From an uncultured Bacteroidales bacterium (GTDB lineage Bacteria; Bacteroidota; Bacteroidia; Bacteroidales; Muribaculaceae), in assembly GCA_900542185.1 (NCBI GenBank), contig UQMZ01000006.1:44516-108515 (forward strand): a stretch of 64,000 nucleotides of DNA, given 5' to 3'. Position numbers and translations under genes: made by a program. Below the pieces are notes generated by a model. It was not told where the DNA came from, did not search any database, and worked only from the letters and a program-made list of their open reading frames with translations. Each line of letters starts with the position of its first letter. The stretch's first letter is position 1. Shown piece after piece: positions 1 through 8,019 of the stretch.

Positions 1-1505
1 TCGACAGGCTGGAACGTCCAGTGCTGGGCCGTCTTGCCCGATTCGAATTCGGATGTGGTCTTCGCATCCGTGCCGTTGTTGGTCAGGAACTTGGTGTTGT
101 ACTTACGTACCGAGAAACGGTAAGCCGTATTGGGCAGAGGCTCGAACCAGGGGTCGATTTCAGCGGCAAGGAAGGCGTTGATGGCCTCGTTAAGCGTAGC
201 CGTAATAGCGTTCACCTCATCCTGTGTTGTATAGGTAGCGGCCTTGGCCGTGGCGAGAGCGGCAGAAAGCGCGTCTACGGCACTCTGGGGATACATGCCC
301 GGTTGTGTACCGACGACAGCCTCGGCGATAAACTTCTCGGCGTTGGCGATGGAAGCCTCCAGACCGAATGTCAGGAGCTGGCCTTCCTCTACGAGGACCA
401 CCTTCCAGTTGGAAGTGGCGCGGGTATCCTTGTCAGTATATACAAGCGACCCTTCGGTCGTGCCGTCCGTGGCACAATAACCCCATTCCTGGAATTTCTT
501 GAAGCGATATACTGAGTTCGCGAGATCCGAGATCTCGAATTCAAATTTAGCGACATTAGCGGTGGCATCCGTGCCCACCGTAGTGTTCCAGCCACCCTTG
601 CGGGTCAGGAATCCTGAGCCGTCTGCAAGTTTGAGGTTGAACGCGTTCCGACATCCTTCCACCGGAACTATCTCGAATTTCTGGCGGATATTGCCTGTGG
701 GCGACTGCAGGGCTGCCTCGTTGGTATCGGTCATGCCCATCACGAAATTCGTTGCGATATTGACGAATACATACTGCTTGCCCTCCTGTGCGTTGAACAC
801 GATACGCTGCGCCGCGAACGTCGATATGGCCTCGTTGAGGGTCTTGGCGGCCTCGTTCACGGCCAGCTGGTCCTGAGATGTCAGGAAACCCTGAGCAGTC
901 GCAATGGCGGCATTGAGGACATCCACGGCCTCCTGCGGATACATGCCGGGCTCGGCGCCGATCTCGATTCCTTCCAGAGCGGACTGAGCGCTCGATATGG
1001 CATTGGTCAGCGCATCGTAAATCACGCCGTCGGTAGCCTCTACGAACTTCCAGGCATGCTTGCCGTCGTTACCGCTCTTGTTGGTATAGACTCCGGCACC
1101 CTCGCTGTTCTGGTCGGTACCGACATATCCCTGACGGCCCTCGTTGAACATCTTGAAATGATCCGGTTCGGTCGACTGCCAGAACGTATACTGCGTGAAG
1201 GCATCCGAGGGATCGTCCATGAAGATGACGGTCCAGCCTGAGTCACTGCCGAAATAACGGCCATCCTCAAGCTTGATGTTGTAAGTAGCCTCGGCGCCCT
1301 CCACAGGAGTTACGGTAAACTTCTGCGAATCACCGGCTCCGGCTGGCATAATCTTTGCGGAATTCCCGTCGACCGTCAAGAACAGACCGCTTGAGTGCTG
1401 TATCATGTAGGTCTTGGCAGGATCAGGCGTGAGGAGCGTCTCCGCGCATACGGTCTGCACGAGGAACCCCAGCATCACCATGAGCAATGCATAGATTTTT
1501 TTCAT
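1..1505 (-). CDS. Secreted multidomain protein with beta-trefoil-like and FIVAR repeats (3' end cut by window)
   Basis: The reading frame is open from an ATG at 1505 to the window edge, about 501 codons, so the C-terminus is missing. Residues 1-22 are a signal peptide (MKKIYALLMVML then a hydrophobic run ending in CAE). Two module types alternate. Trefoil-like units of about 120 residues begin near residues 30, 235 and 460 (the first starts MIQHSSGLFLT and contains YFGSDSGW and YVGTDQN). FIVAR-type helical units lie near 163-230 and 380-450, each with GMYPQxAVDxLxAAxATA. The protein is extracellular or cell-surface and probably binds carbohydrate or acts as a spacer-rich adhesin; no catalytic domain is visible in the part present. 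The trefoil motif recurs in the next gene upstream (CotH protein), which suggests a shared ligand. The intergenic gap is 74 bp on the same strand, so the two are probably co-transcribed. Confidence 0.8.
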   Translation of the reverse strand, partial: MKKIYALLMVMLGFLVQTVCAETLLTPDPAKTYMIQHSSGLFLTVDGNSAKIMPAGAGDSQKFTVTPVEGAEATYNIKLEDGRYFGSDSGWTVIFMDDPSDAFTQYTFWQSTEPDHFKMFNEGRQGYVGTDQNSEGAGVYTNKSGNDGKHAWKFVEATDGVIYDALTNAISSAQSALEGIEIGAEPGMYPQEAVDVLNAAIATAQGFLTSQDQLAVNEAAKTLNEAISTFAAQRIVFNAQEGKQYVFVNIATNFVMGMTDTNEAALQSPTGNIRQKFEIVPVEGCRNAFNLKLADGSGFLTRKGGWNTTVGTDATANVAKFEFEISDLANSVYRFKKFQEWGYCATDGTTEGSLVYTDKDTRATSNWKVVLVEEGQLLTFGLEASIANAEKFIAEAVVGTQPGMYPQSAVDALSAALATAKAATYTTQDEVNAITATLNEAINAFLAAEIDPWFEPLPNTAYRFSVRKYNTKFLTNNGTDAKTTSEFESGKTAQHWTFQPV

Positions 1506-1579
1506 GATAATTAAGTTAATTGTTGGTTATTTTGGGTATATGGATAGTTGATTCTTCCTATGGATATGGGATAGGTGAC

Positions 1580-3475
1580 TCATCTTATTATGAGTTTTGC
1601 ATGGTATCGTCTACCCGCAGCGTCCGCGGCCACCACAATGAACACGCCTTTCGCACCCGGATTCATGACGACGCTCCCCGGGCCGGAGACAAGCAGCTCG
1701 CCCGATATCGAGAACACCTTTATATCCGTTGCATAGGCTCCATTCAGGCTGATAAGTCCGCCATCGGCAACAATCCTGCCCGATACGTCCCGTATGGATC
1801 CGACCCCGCTTTCGGGCAATGTCTCCAGACGCCAGTAATGCTTCACGTCCGTACCCGACTTGTCGGTGTAAATGCCGCCGCCACGGTTGTTGTCATCGGT
1901 GCCCAGATAGCGGTCGCGTCCTATGTTCTTGATCAGCACCGACCCGGCCTCCGGCGAACGTTCCACAGCAAAATGGGAATAAGGACTGCTCAGATCGGAG
2001 TGGAACTCGAACATCCAGCCCTGATCGCTGGCAAGATAGCTGCCGCTGCTGCTGTGCATGCCGTACACATAACTTTCGGCCTCAACATTCTCGAACTGTA
2101 TCAGCGAGGCTTCATCCTCATGGCCGAGCACGCACTTCCCGTTGCTTTCCGAGAGGTACAGTCCGCTGGAATGACGTATCAGGTATTGCTGCGTCACGTC
2201 AAACTCCACGTTCTTCAGTGCCGGATCCGTCTCTGCGAAGCTTTCGGTAAGGACATCGCATCGCGCGTCGATATACCATTTCAGATACTCCACCCCTTCG
2301 CCGTATGTCGGAAACAGTTTCACCTCGAGATACACCTGGTTGGGCAGAATCTTCCATGTGTTGAAATTCATCTTTTGCGAGGCATCTATAAGCTGCGCAT
2401 ATTCGTCGGCTTTGTTTAGCAGGTGCTCCCGCAGGCCCCCCTGCATCAGCTCGGTCCATCGCCGGTTGACAGCGGTGCGGAACCAGTCGTCCTTCCACAT
2501 CCTGTGTATCCAGGTCTTGGGTTCATGGGCGGCGTCGCGCATCATGAGATTCACTGCATTGCCCAGCCGGTTGTCGTTGTTGAAGGCTATGTCGAAGTCC
2601 CACAGAGGCCCGAAAAAGATATGGCCGTCGTTGCGCTTCTTATAGACGTATGTGCTCCAGAAGCTGTCGCTGTTGCCCGTAAGCTCACACGCTATATACC
2701 AGTCTATAAGCGACTTCTCGTCAACCAACGCACGGTAGCCGGTCTCGGGATCGGTATAATTGTCGGAAAACAGCCGTTCCTCGAAATCGCAGATAAAATC
2801 GGAGATATACTGTCGCTGCTGCTGGTTTATCTCGTCATCCTTGGGATACTTGATTGTGACCTTCATGTCGCGAGGGGTCTTAAACCAGACAGGCTCGCCA
2901 TCGGCAAAGCCATCGATTTCAAGAAGATAGCCGCCCGTTATCTCCGGTTCCGTCACATCGGTCGGCTCCTGTTCCTCTACCGGAACACGGTTTTTGTTGA
3001 CCTCCACCTGGTCGGAAACCATATAATTGCCTAAATATCTGTCGTTCAGCACTACGTCCACAAACTTGATGGACGGAGTGAACTCGAATCCCATGAATTT
3101 GCTCATCTCAAAAGCCATGGCGTTACGAAGCAACGTCTTGTCGGCATAGTTGGCCAGCAACACCCAGTTCTTGGCCTTGGCTTTCAAGCCGAGGAAATTA
3201 GTCTTGGAGTCGAATTTGATACGGAATGGCTTCTTGGGCATATTCCATGTGGAGTTGCCCCGGCCCCGGATGCCCATCGCAAGTGCGGTGGCGCACTCGT
3301 TCTCGTCCGAACTCACTACCGTAACCGTTCCCTTCACATAATCCTCCTTGCCGTTGATCGGGGCATGGTTCTCGGTATCGATATATATGGTGGGAATGTT
3401 GGTAAGCTGCTCCCGCGCCGTCACGAAAAGGGCGCAGCACACCATCGCGGCGATGATGCAGAACGTGCGTTTCAT
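1580..3475 (-). CDS. Secreted CotH-family protein with C-terminal trefoil-like and sorting-type domains
   Basis: A 631-residue protein. I chose the start at 3475 because a clean signal peptide follows (MKRTFCIIAAMVCCALFVTA); the frame is open further upstream to 3568. Residues about 70-420 match the CotH fold: GRGNSTWNMPKKPFRIKF, KNWVLLANYADKTLLRN and FGPLWDFD. CotH proteins are atypical protein kinases in spores and related fungal systems; in secreted Bacteroidota proteins the role is not settled. Next comes a trefoil-like domain (YLIRHSSGLYL, YLGTDDNNRGGGIYT) closely similar to modules in the neighbouring downstream gene. The C-terminus (DVSGRIV..., IKVFSISGELL, GVFIVVA, LIIR) resembles the immunoglobulin-like sorting domains common in secreted Bacteroidales proteins. 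It sits next to a hybrid sensor gene and is likely a secreted or surface accessory of the glycan locus. The kinase activity is not demonstrated by sequence alone. Confidence 0.82.
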   Translation of the reverse strand: MKRTFCIIAAMVCCALFVTAREQLTNIPTIYIDTENHAPINGKEDYVKGTVTVVSSDENECATALAMGIRGRGNSTWNMPKKPFRIKFDSKTNFLGLKAKAKNWVLLANYADKTLLRNAMAFEMSKFMGFEFTPSIKFVDVVLNDRYLGNYMVSDQVEVNKNRVPVEEQEPTDVTEPEITGGYLLEIDGFADGEPVWFKTPRDMKVTIKYPKDDEINQQQRQYISDFICDFEERLFSDNYTDPETGYRALVDEKSLIDWYIACELTGNSDSFWSTYVYKKRNDGHIFFGPLWDFDIAFNNDNRLGNAVNLMMRDAAHEPKTWIHRMWKDDWFRTAVNRRWTELMQGGLREHLLNKADEYAQLIDASQKMNFNTWKILPNQVYLEVKLFPTYGEGVEYLKWYIDARCDVLTESFAETDPALKNVEFDVTQQYLIRHSSGLYLSESNGKCVLGHEDEASLIQFENVEAESYVYGMHSSSGSYLASDQGWMFEFHSDLSSPYSHFAVERSPEAGSVLIKNIGRDRYLGTDDNNRGGGIYTDKSGTDVKHYWRLETLPESGVGSIRDVSGRIVADGGLISLNGAYATDIKVFSISGELLVSGPGSVVMNPGAKGVFIVVAADAAGRRYHAKLIIR

Positions 3476-3590
3476 CCGGAATTCGGTCTTGCGATTCCGA
3501 ACGGATTTCCGATTTCCGGCCACAGCCATCCCATAGGCGGATTCCTTCAGGTCAGTTGCGAATTTCATGGTGTAAGGTTTTATTGTTGAT

Positions 3591-3642
3591 TAAACCACTT
3601 CTCTGTTTGTTTCAACTAAACCACTTCTCAGTTAGTTTCAAC
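3591..3642. repeat. Tandem 26-bp direct repeat in the CotH 5' leader
   Basis: Two directly abutting copies, 3591-3616 and 3617-3642, identical at 24 of 26 positions (TAAACCACTTCTC core followed by a GTTTCAAC end). They lie between the predicted promoter at 3645 and the start codon at 3475, so they would be transcribed in the CotH leader. Confidence 0.75.
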
Positions 3643-3644
3643 CG

Positions 3645-3652
3645 CAAAATTA
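3645..3652 (-). promoter_or_regulatory. Predicted -7 box for the CotH transcript
   Basis: On the minus strand this reads TAATTTTG, an exact match to the Bacteroidales -7 consensus TAnnTTTG. It lies about 170 bp upstream of the CotH start. A -33 element is less clear. Confidence 0.45.
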
Positions 3653-3715
3653 CAACAAAGCCTACGACAAGTCTTCAACTATTCATTCAATCTTGTATAA
3701 AAATCGGTCAATCCT

Positions 3716-6700
3716 TTATTTCTGACGTCCCACGACGTCGCGCGGCGAGATTCCGAACTGTTCCTTGAAGCATGTGGAGAAATATTTGGGATTTGAGAAT
3801 CCTGCCGCGTATGCCACTTGCGAGACGCTCATGCGGCCCTCCCTCAGCAGCTCGTAGCTTCTTTTCAGCTTGATGTTCCTGACCAGTTCCACCGGCGACA
3901 TTCCCGTTATGGCCTTGACCTTCCTGTACATCGACGAGCGCGACATGCATACCTCACGGGCAAGACTGTCTATGTCAAATGCCTCGTCGTCGATATGCTC
4001 GTTGACAAGCGCTATGACTTTATCAAGGAATTCCTTGTCAAGAGAGGAAAGTTCAAGCGATGAGGAATCCACCTCCGAGGTGTCCTTGAATTTCTCCTGC
4101 CGGCTCTGCTTGTTGGTGATGAAGTTGTCGATGCGTGCCACGAGCACGGGCAGTTCGAAGGGTTTCGAGATATAACCGTCGGCACCGGCCCTGTAACACT
4201 CCACACGGTCCTCCGGACGGCTCTTGGCGGTAAGCAGGATGATGGGGATATGGCTGGTCCGGATGTCCGATTTCAGCAGATGGCAGAACTCGAGGCCGTC
4301 CATCTCCGGCATCATCACGTCGCTGACTATTATGTCCACGTCGTTCTTTTCCACTATGGCCAGAGCCTCCTTGCCGTTCCGGGCCACAAGGACATGGTAT
4401 GTCCGTGCAAATATCTTGCTCATCACAAGCAACAGCTCCTCGTTGTCCTCCACCAGAAGCAGGGTTATGTCCCGGTTCACCGGTTCGTCCGACGCATCAA
4501 GCGTGTCGAGGTCCTTGGGCAGACTGGCGCATAACTGCGAATCCACCATATCGAGATCGGCAATCTCCTCGTTGGCGTAACATTCCCTGGACACCGGGAT
4601 TCTAAGCGTGAACACACTCCCCTTGCCGGGCGCGCTTTCAACCGAAATTGACCCATGATGCAGTTCCACGAGATCCTTCACCAGTGAGAGTCCTATGCCG
4701 TTTGACTCCACACGTTCCTCCCGGTCGATGGTGTAGAAGCGCGTGAATATCTTGTCAAGGTCCTTTTTAGAGATGCCTACACCCGTATCCGACACCCTTA
4801 TCACCGCCATCTCCCTGCCGTCGGCTGTCTCATTGTTGACCTTCACGTCGATGGAACCTCCCTCGGGAGTGTACTTGTAGGCGTTGGATATGATGTTGAA
4901 CAGTATCTTCTCCACCTTGTCCACATCAAAATATCCCACTATCGGCTCGCAGTCATGCTCATAGTTGAAATTGATGTGTTTCTTGTCCATCAACGGCTGG
5001 AAATGATTGCGGCATATCTGGTCCACGAAGTCGCAAAGTTCGTTCTCGGACACACTCAGGCGCATATTGCCCGTCTCTATCTTTCTATAATCCAGAATCT
5101 GCTGGATCAGAGCTTTCACTTTCGCAAGATTGAACCTGATCTTGTCCAGATGCGGACCAATCTTGCCGTACACCGTCTCCACGTCGTCCACCAGGCACGA
5201 TATTATGGTGATGGGCGTAAGGAAATCGTGCGATATGTTGGCGAAATATTTCAGTTTTATTTCAGCGAGTTCCTCGGCATTCTTCTTTTCAAGCTGTGCC
5301 GCGCGCACGGCGTTCCTCTCCCGGTTGCGTCGACGCACATATATGTAGATACAGGCTATTGTGAGACATAAAATCAGGAAATATGCGGCATAAGCCCACC
5401 ATGTCTCGTACCATGCGGCTTCCTTCCGTATGCGGTATCGGGCCGGAGCGCCCCACTGCCCGTTGTCGTCCGTGGCGCGTACCTCAAGGACATAATCCCC
5501 GCTGGGGATGTTGTTATAGAAGCCTATGGGCGATCCGCCGTCGACCGACACCCAGTCCTTATCCACACCTTTCAACCGATAGGAATAGCGGATCTTGTCG
5601 GGGTTGGCATACTGAAGGGTCGAGAATTCAAACTGTATATCCTTGGCATAGGCCGGAATATAGATTGTCTTGCCGTTAAAATCGGTGGCGTTGTCCGGAT
5701 CTCCTATAAGAGACTGCCCCGACAACTTCACATCCGTGATTCTGGGCGGGAACTGTGATTCGGCACCTGTGGCCACTGTTTCGGCGCTGACGTTCAGATA
5801 TCCGCCGTAGCATCCGTAATAGATCGTATTCGTATCGCCATCATAATACACAGCTCCCTTGTTAAGCCTCGGGTCGCCGCCATGGGCATCACGAACGCTA
5901 TATTGAACGCAATTCTTGAAATCAGGACTGAACCTGAATATGTATTTGCCGGACGACAGCCATTTGTTATTGTTCTTATCCACCACAATATCCTGCAGAT
6001 ACTCGGAATTGCGGAAATCAGGCATTTCATCTATCTCCACCTTGCGGCCCGTACGTCTGTCAAGCCCGATGACATGTCCCAATTTGCCGATGGCCCATAT
6101 CGTGTTATGGTTTCTGTCCATGGCCATGTCCACTATGGAATATTGCGATGTACCGGCAACCGGTATGGCCCGAATGCCCGCATTTCCCCTCTTGGCCGAC
6201 ACATTCAGCTTGAAAATTCCTTTGGAGGGACTTGCGATCCATACGTTTCCATTCTCGTCAGGCAACATGGACTGCACGTCCCGCAGGCCATCGATGGCGT
6301 TGACAATCCTGCCGTCCGCGCCACGGAACAACACATGCTTGTCCGTGGCTATCCACAGGTTGCCCTGTCTATCCTTTACGATATGTCTCGGCGAGCCGCC
6401 GTCAAAGCCATCGGGATTCAGCATTATCTGATCCGCGATGTGAATGCCGTCCCTCCTGTCGAAGATGTAAATCATCGGATAGTGTTCCGGACCTACATAT
6501 ATACGGCCCGGTTCATCGGCAAATTCAGTAATGACATATACTTCCGTCAGACTTTCCGGATCGGCTACCGATATCATGCCCTGGACCGGCGACACCTTAC
6601 CGCCGTCTATGTCATATATCACCAGACCGATCCTCGGTTGATTGAACCATAGCCGGCCGGCGTAATGATACAGTGCCCTGATCGACGGTTTTATTTTCTT

Positions 6701-7744
6701 ATTTCCCTTTGAGAATGCGGGAATCGATACACGGGATATGACGGCATCCTTCTGACTGATTATGTATGCGGCCTCGCTGCTGGCCGTGATCCATATATTC
6801 CCGTCTTTGTCACACATGATCCGGTTGAACATATTGTTCATCGGCTCGCTCAGCTTGGATATGTCGTCAAGGTAGAGCGTGTCGCCTTGCAGCCTGCCCG
6901 AGTACACGCCCGAATGACTTATAAGCCATACATTGCCATGTCTGTCGGAAGCGAGGCCGAATATGATGTCAAGATTGTCGTCCGTTCCCACGATATGTAC
7001 CGGAGCAGCCGCATAGCCTCCAGCTGCCCGGCCTGACAGACGCCATAGCCCGTTGCCCCATGTCCCGATCAGATACGAATCCCCTACCTGGAGCATCCGC
7101 ATCGGGTTATCGTCCCTGCCTATCGCAGGGCCTTTCTCAAACCTGTCGGTCCCAGGATTATACCGGTATATGCCTTTTTGCCATAGCGACACCCAGATGT
7201 TGCCGTCATGGTCACGATACACGGTGTTGACACTCGTAGTGGGAAGCGAGGATTCATAATTCCACACGCTGTCAAGACGTTCAGAGGCCCTGACCAGCCT
7301 GCGGTAAGTGCCGATCCATACCGTGTTGTCCTTATACGGAACAATGTCCCGTATCTCATAATCGCGCAGATCGGGGTGAGAGGGATGCGACACAGCGGTG
7401 CGTGCGGCGTTCAGAACGTTCAGACCATGCCGTGTGCCTATCAGTATGTTCTTTCCGCGGTCCTCCGCGATGGCCGAGATGTCATTGTCGGTCAGAAGGC
7501 CGGGATTCCCTCTGTGCGAGCGCCATGTCTTCAGCCTGTAGCCGTCATATCTGCACAGTCCATCCTGGGTGCCGAGCCAGATGTATCCGTCTCTGTCCTC
7601 GTAGGCCATGCTTACGGAATTGGAAGGCAGATCGTTAATTACCGACAATGGAGTCACATACGAATTAATCCCGCTCGCCCCGGCATGGACCATCGTTACG
7701 ATCAACAGGACTATAGCGAGAACCGGCATACGAGTCCTTGACAT
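3716..7744 (-). CDS. Hybrid two-component sensor/regulator (HTCS), complete
   Basis: A 1342-residue one-protein phosphorelay. The ATG at 7744 precedes a hydrophobic signal anchor (MPVLAIVLLIVTM); an in-frame GTG at 7771 is the alternative. Residues about 30-700 are a two-component-regulator propeller sensor with repeated GxIWxGTxxGLxR-type blades, then a Y_Y_Y domain (YSYRLKGVDKDW) and a membrane helix near 783-803. HisKA follows with H839 in ISHDFLTP, then an HATPase with N, G1 (DTGVGI) and G2 (GIGLSL) boxes. The receiver has LLVEDNEE and phospho-acceptor D1142 in SDVMMPEMDG. The last 100 residues are an AraC HTH (MSRSSMYRKVK, AAGFSNPKYFSTCFKEQFG). HTCS proteins bind oligosaccharides in the periplasm and activate the adjacent PUL, here the genes at 8020-20132. 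All catalytic residues are present. Confidence 0.95.
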   Translation of the reverse strand: MSRTRMPVLAIVLLIVTMVHAGASGINSYVTPLSVINDLPSNSVSMAYEDRDGYIWLGTQDGLCRYDGYRLKTWRSHRGNPGLLTDNDISAIAEDRGKNILIGTRHGLNVLNAARTAVSHPSHPDLRDYEIRDIVPYKDNTVWIGTYRRLVRASERLDSVWNYESSLPTTSVNTVYRDHDGNIWVSLWQKGIYRYNPGTDRFEKGPAIGRDDNPMRMLQVGDSYLIGTWGNGLWRLSGRAAGGYAAAPVHIVGTDDNLDIIFGLASDRHGNVWLISHSGVYSGRLQGDTLYLDDISKLSEPMNNMFNRIMCDKDGNIWITASSEAAYIISQKDAVISRVSIPAFSKGNKKIKPSIRALYHYAGRLWFNQPRIGLVIYDIDGGKVSPVQGMISVADPESLTEVYVITEFADEPGRIYVGPEHYPMIYIFDRRDGIHIADQIMLNPDGFDGGSPRHIVKDRQGNLWIATDKHVLFRGADGRIVNAIDGLRDVQSMLPDENGNVWIASPSKGIFKLNVSAKRGNAGIRAIPVAGTSQYSIVDMAMDRNHNTIWAIGKLGHVIGLDRRTGRKVEIDEMPDFRNSEYLQDIVVDKNNNKWLSSGKYIFRFSPDFKNCVQYSVRDAHGGDPRLNKGAVYYDGDTNTIYYGCYGGYLNVSAETVATGAESQFPPRITDVKLSGQSLIGDPDNATDFNGKTIYIPAYAKDIQFEFSTLQYANPDKIRYSYRLKGVDKDWVSVDGGSPIGFYNNIPSGDYVLEVRATDDNGQWGAPARYRIRKEAAWYETWWAYAAYFLILCLTIACIYIYVRRRNRERNAVRAAQLEKKNAEELAEIKLKYFANISHDFLTPITIISCLVDDVETVYGKIGPHLDKIRFNLAKVKALIQQILDYRKIETGNMRLSVSENELCDFVDQICRNHFQPLMDKKHINFNYEHDCEPIVGYFDVDKVEKILFNIISNAYKYTPEGGSIDVKVNNETADGREMAVIRVSDTGVGISKKDLDKIFTRFYTIDREERVESNGIGLSLVKDLVELHHGSISVESAPGKGSVFTLRIPVSRECYANEEIADLDMVDSQLCASLPKDLDTLDASDEPVNRDITLLLVEDNEELLLVMSKIFARTYHVLVARNGKEALAIVEKNDVDIIVSDVMMPEMDGLEFCHLLKSDIRTSHIPIILLTAKSRPEDRVECYRAGADGYISKPFELPVLVARIDNFITNKQSRQEKFKDTSEVDSSSLELSSLDKEFLDKVIALVNEHIDDEAFDIDSLAREVCMSRSSMYRKVKAITGMSPVELVRNIKLKRSYELLREGRMSVSQVAYAAGFSNPKYFSTCFKEQFGISPRDVVGRQK

Positions 7745-7777
7745 GGGATTCCTATTTGGTTTAGGCCGCACTAATAA

Positions 7778-7809
7778 GGTGGTATAAGTTTAAGGTAGTA
7801 TAAATTTAA
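7778..7809. repeat. Tandem 16-bp imperfect direct repeat upstream of the HTCS gene
   Basis: GGTGGTATAAGTTTAA (7778-7793) abuts GGTAGTATAAATTTAA (7794-7809), 14 of 16 identical. It lies between the predicted HTCS promoter and its start, so it may be a leader or operator element. Confidence 0.55.
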
Positions 7810-7816
7810 GGCGTTA

Positions 7817-7847
7817 CAAATTTACACATTATACCTCAAAGTGCCAA
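7817..7847 (-). promoter_or_regulatory. Predicted promoter of the HTCS gene
   Basis: Minus strand: TTGG (7847-7844), 19-bp spacer, TAAATTTG (7824-7817). This matches the Bacteroidales -33/-7 arrangement. The rest of the 7848-8019 gap shows no further gene or clear structure. Confidence 0.5.
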
Positions 7848-8019
7848 TACCATTTGGAACGCGATATGGAATATTACCAAAAACCGAACCTTTTGGCAAC
7901 ATTTTCAAACCTCGCGACCGGCCCCGTACAACGTCTGTCCCATATTATACAGCTTTCTATCACCGGCAAGGACACCGGGCGTTGACGGGAACCGGTCATA
8001 AGGAGGTCGTTATCCCCTA

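Noticed and set aside
1520..2419. 299-codon plus-strand frame
   Set aside because: It lies antisense to the CotH gene, whose motifs and signal peptide are clear; the antisense translation has no recognisable features.
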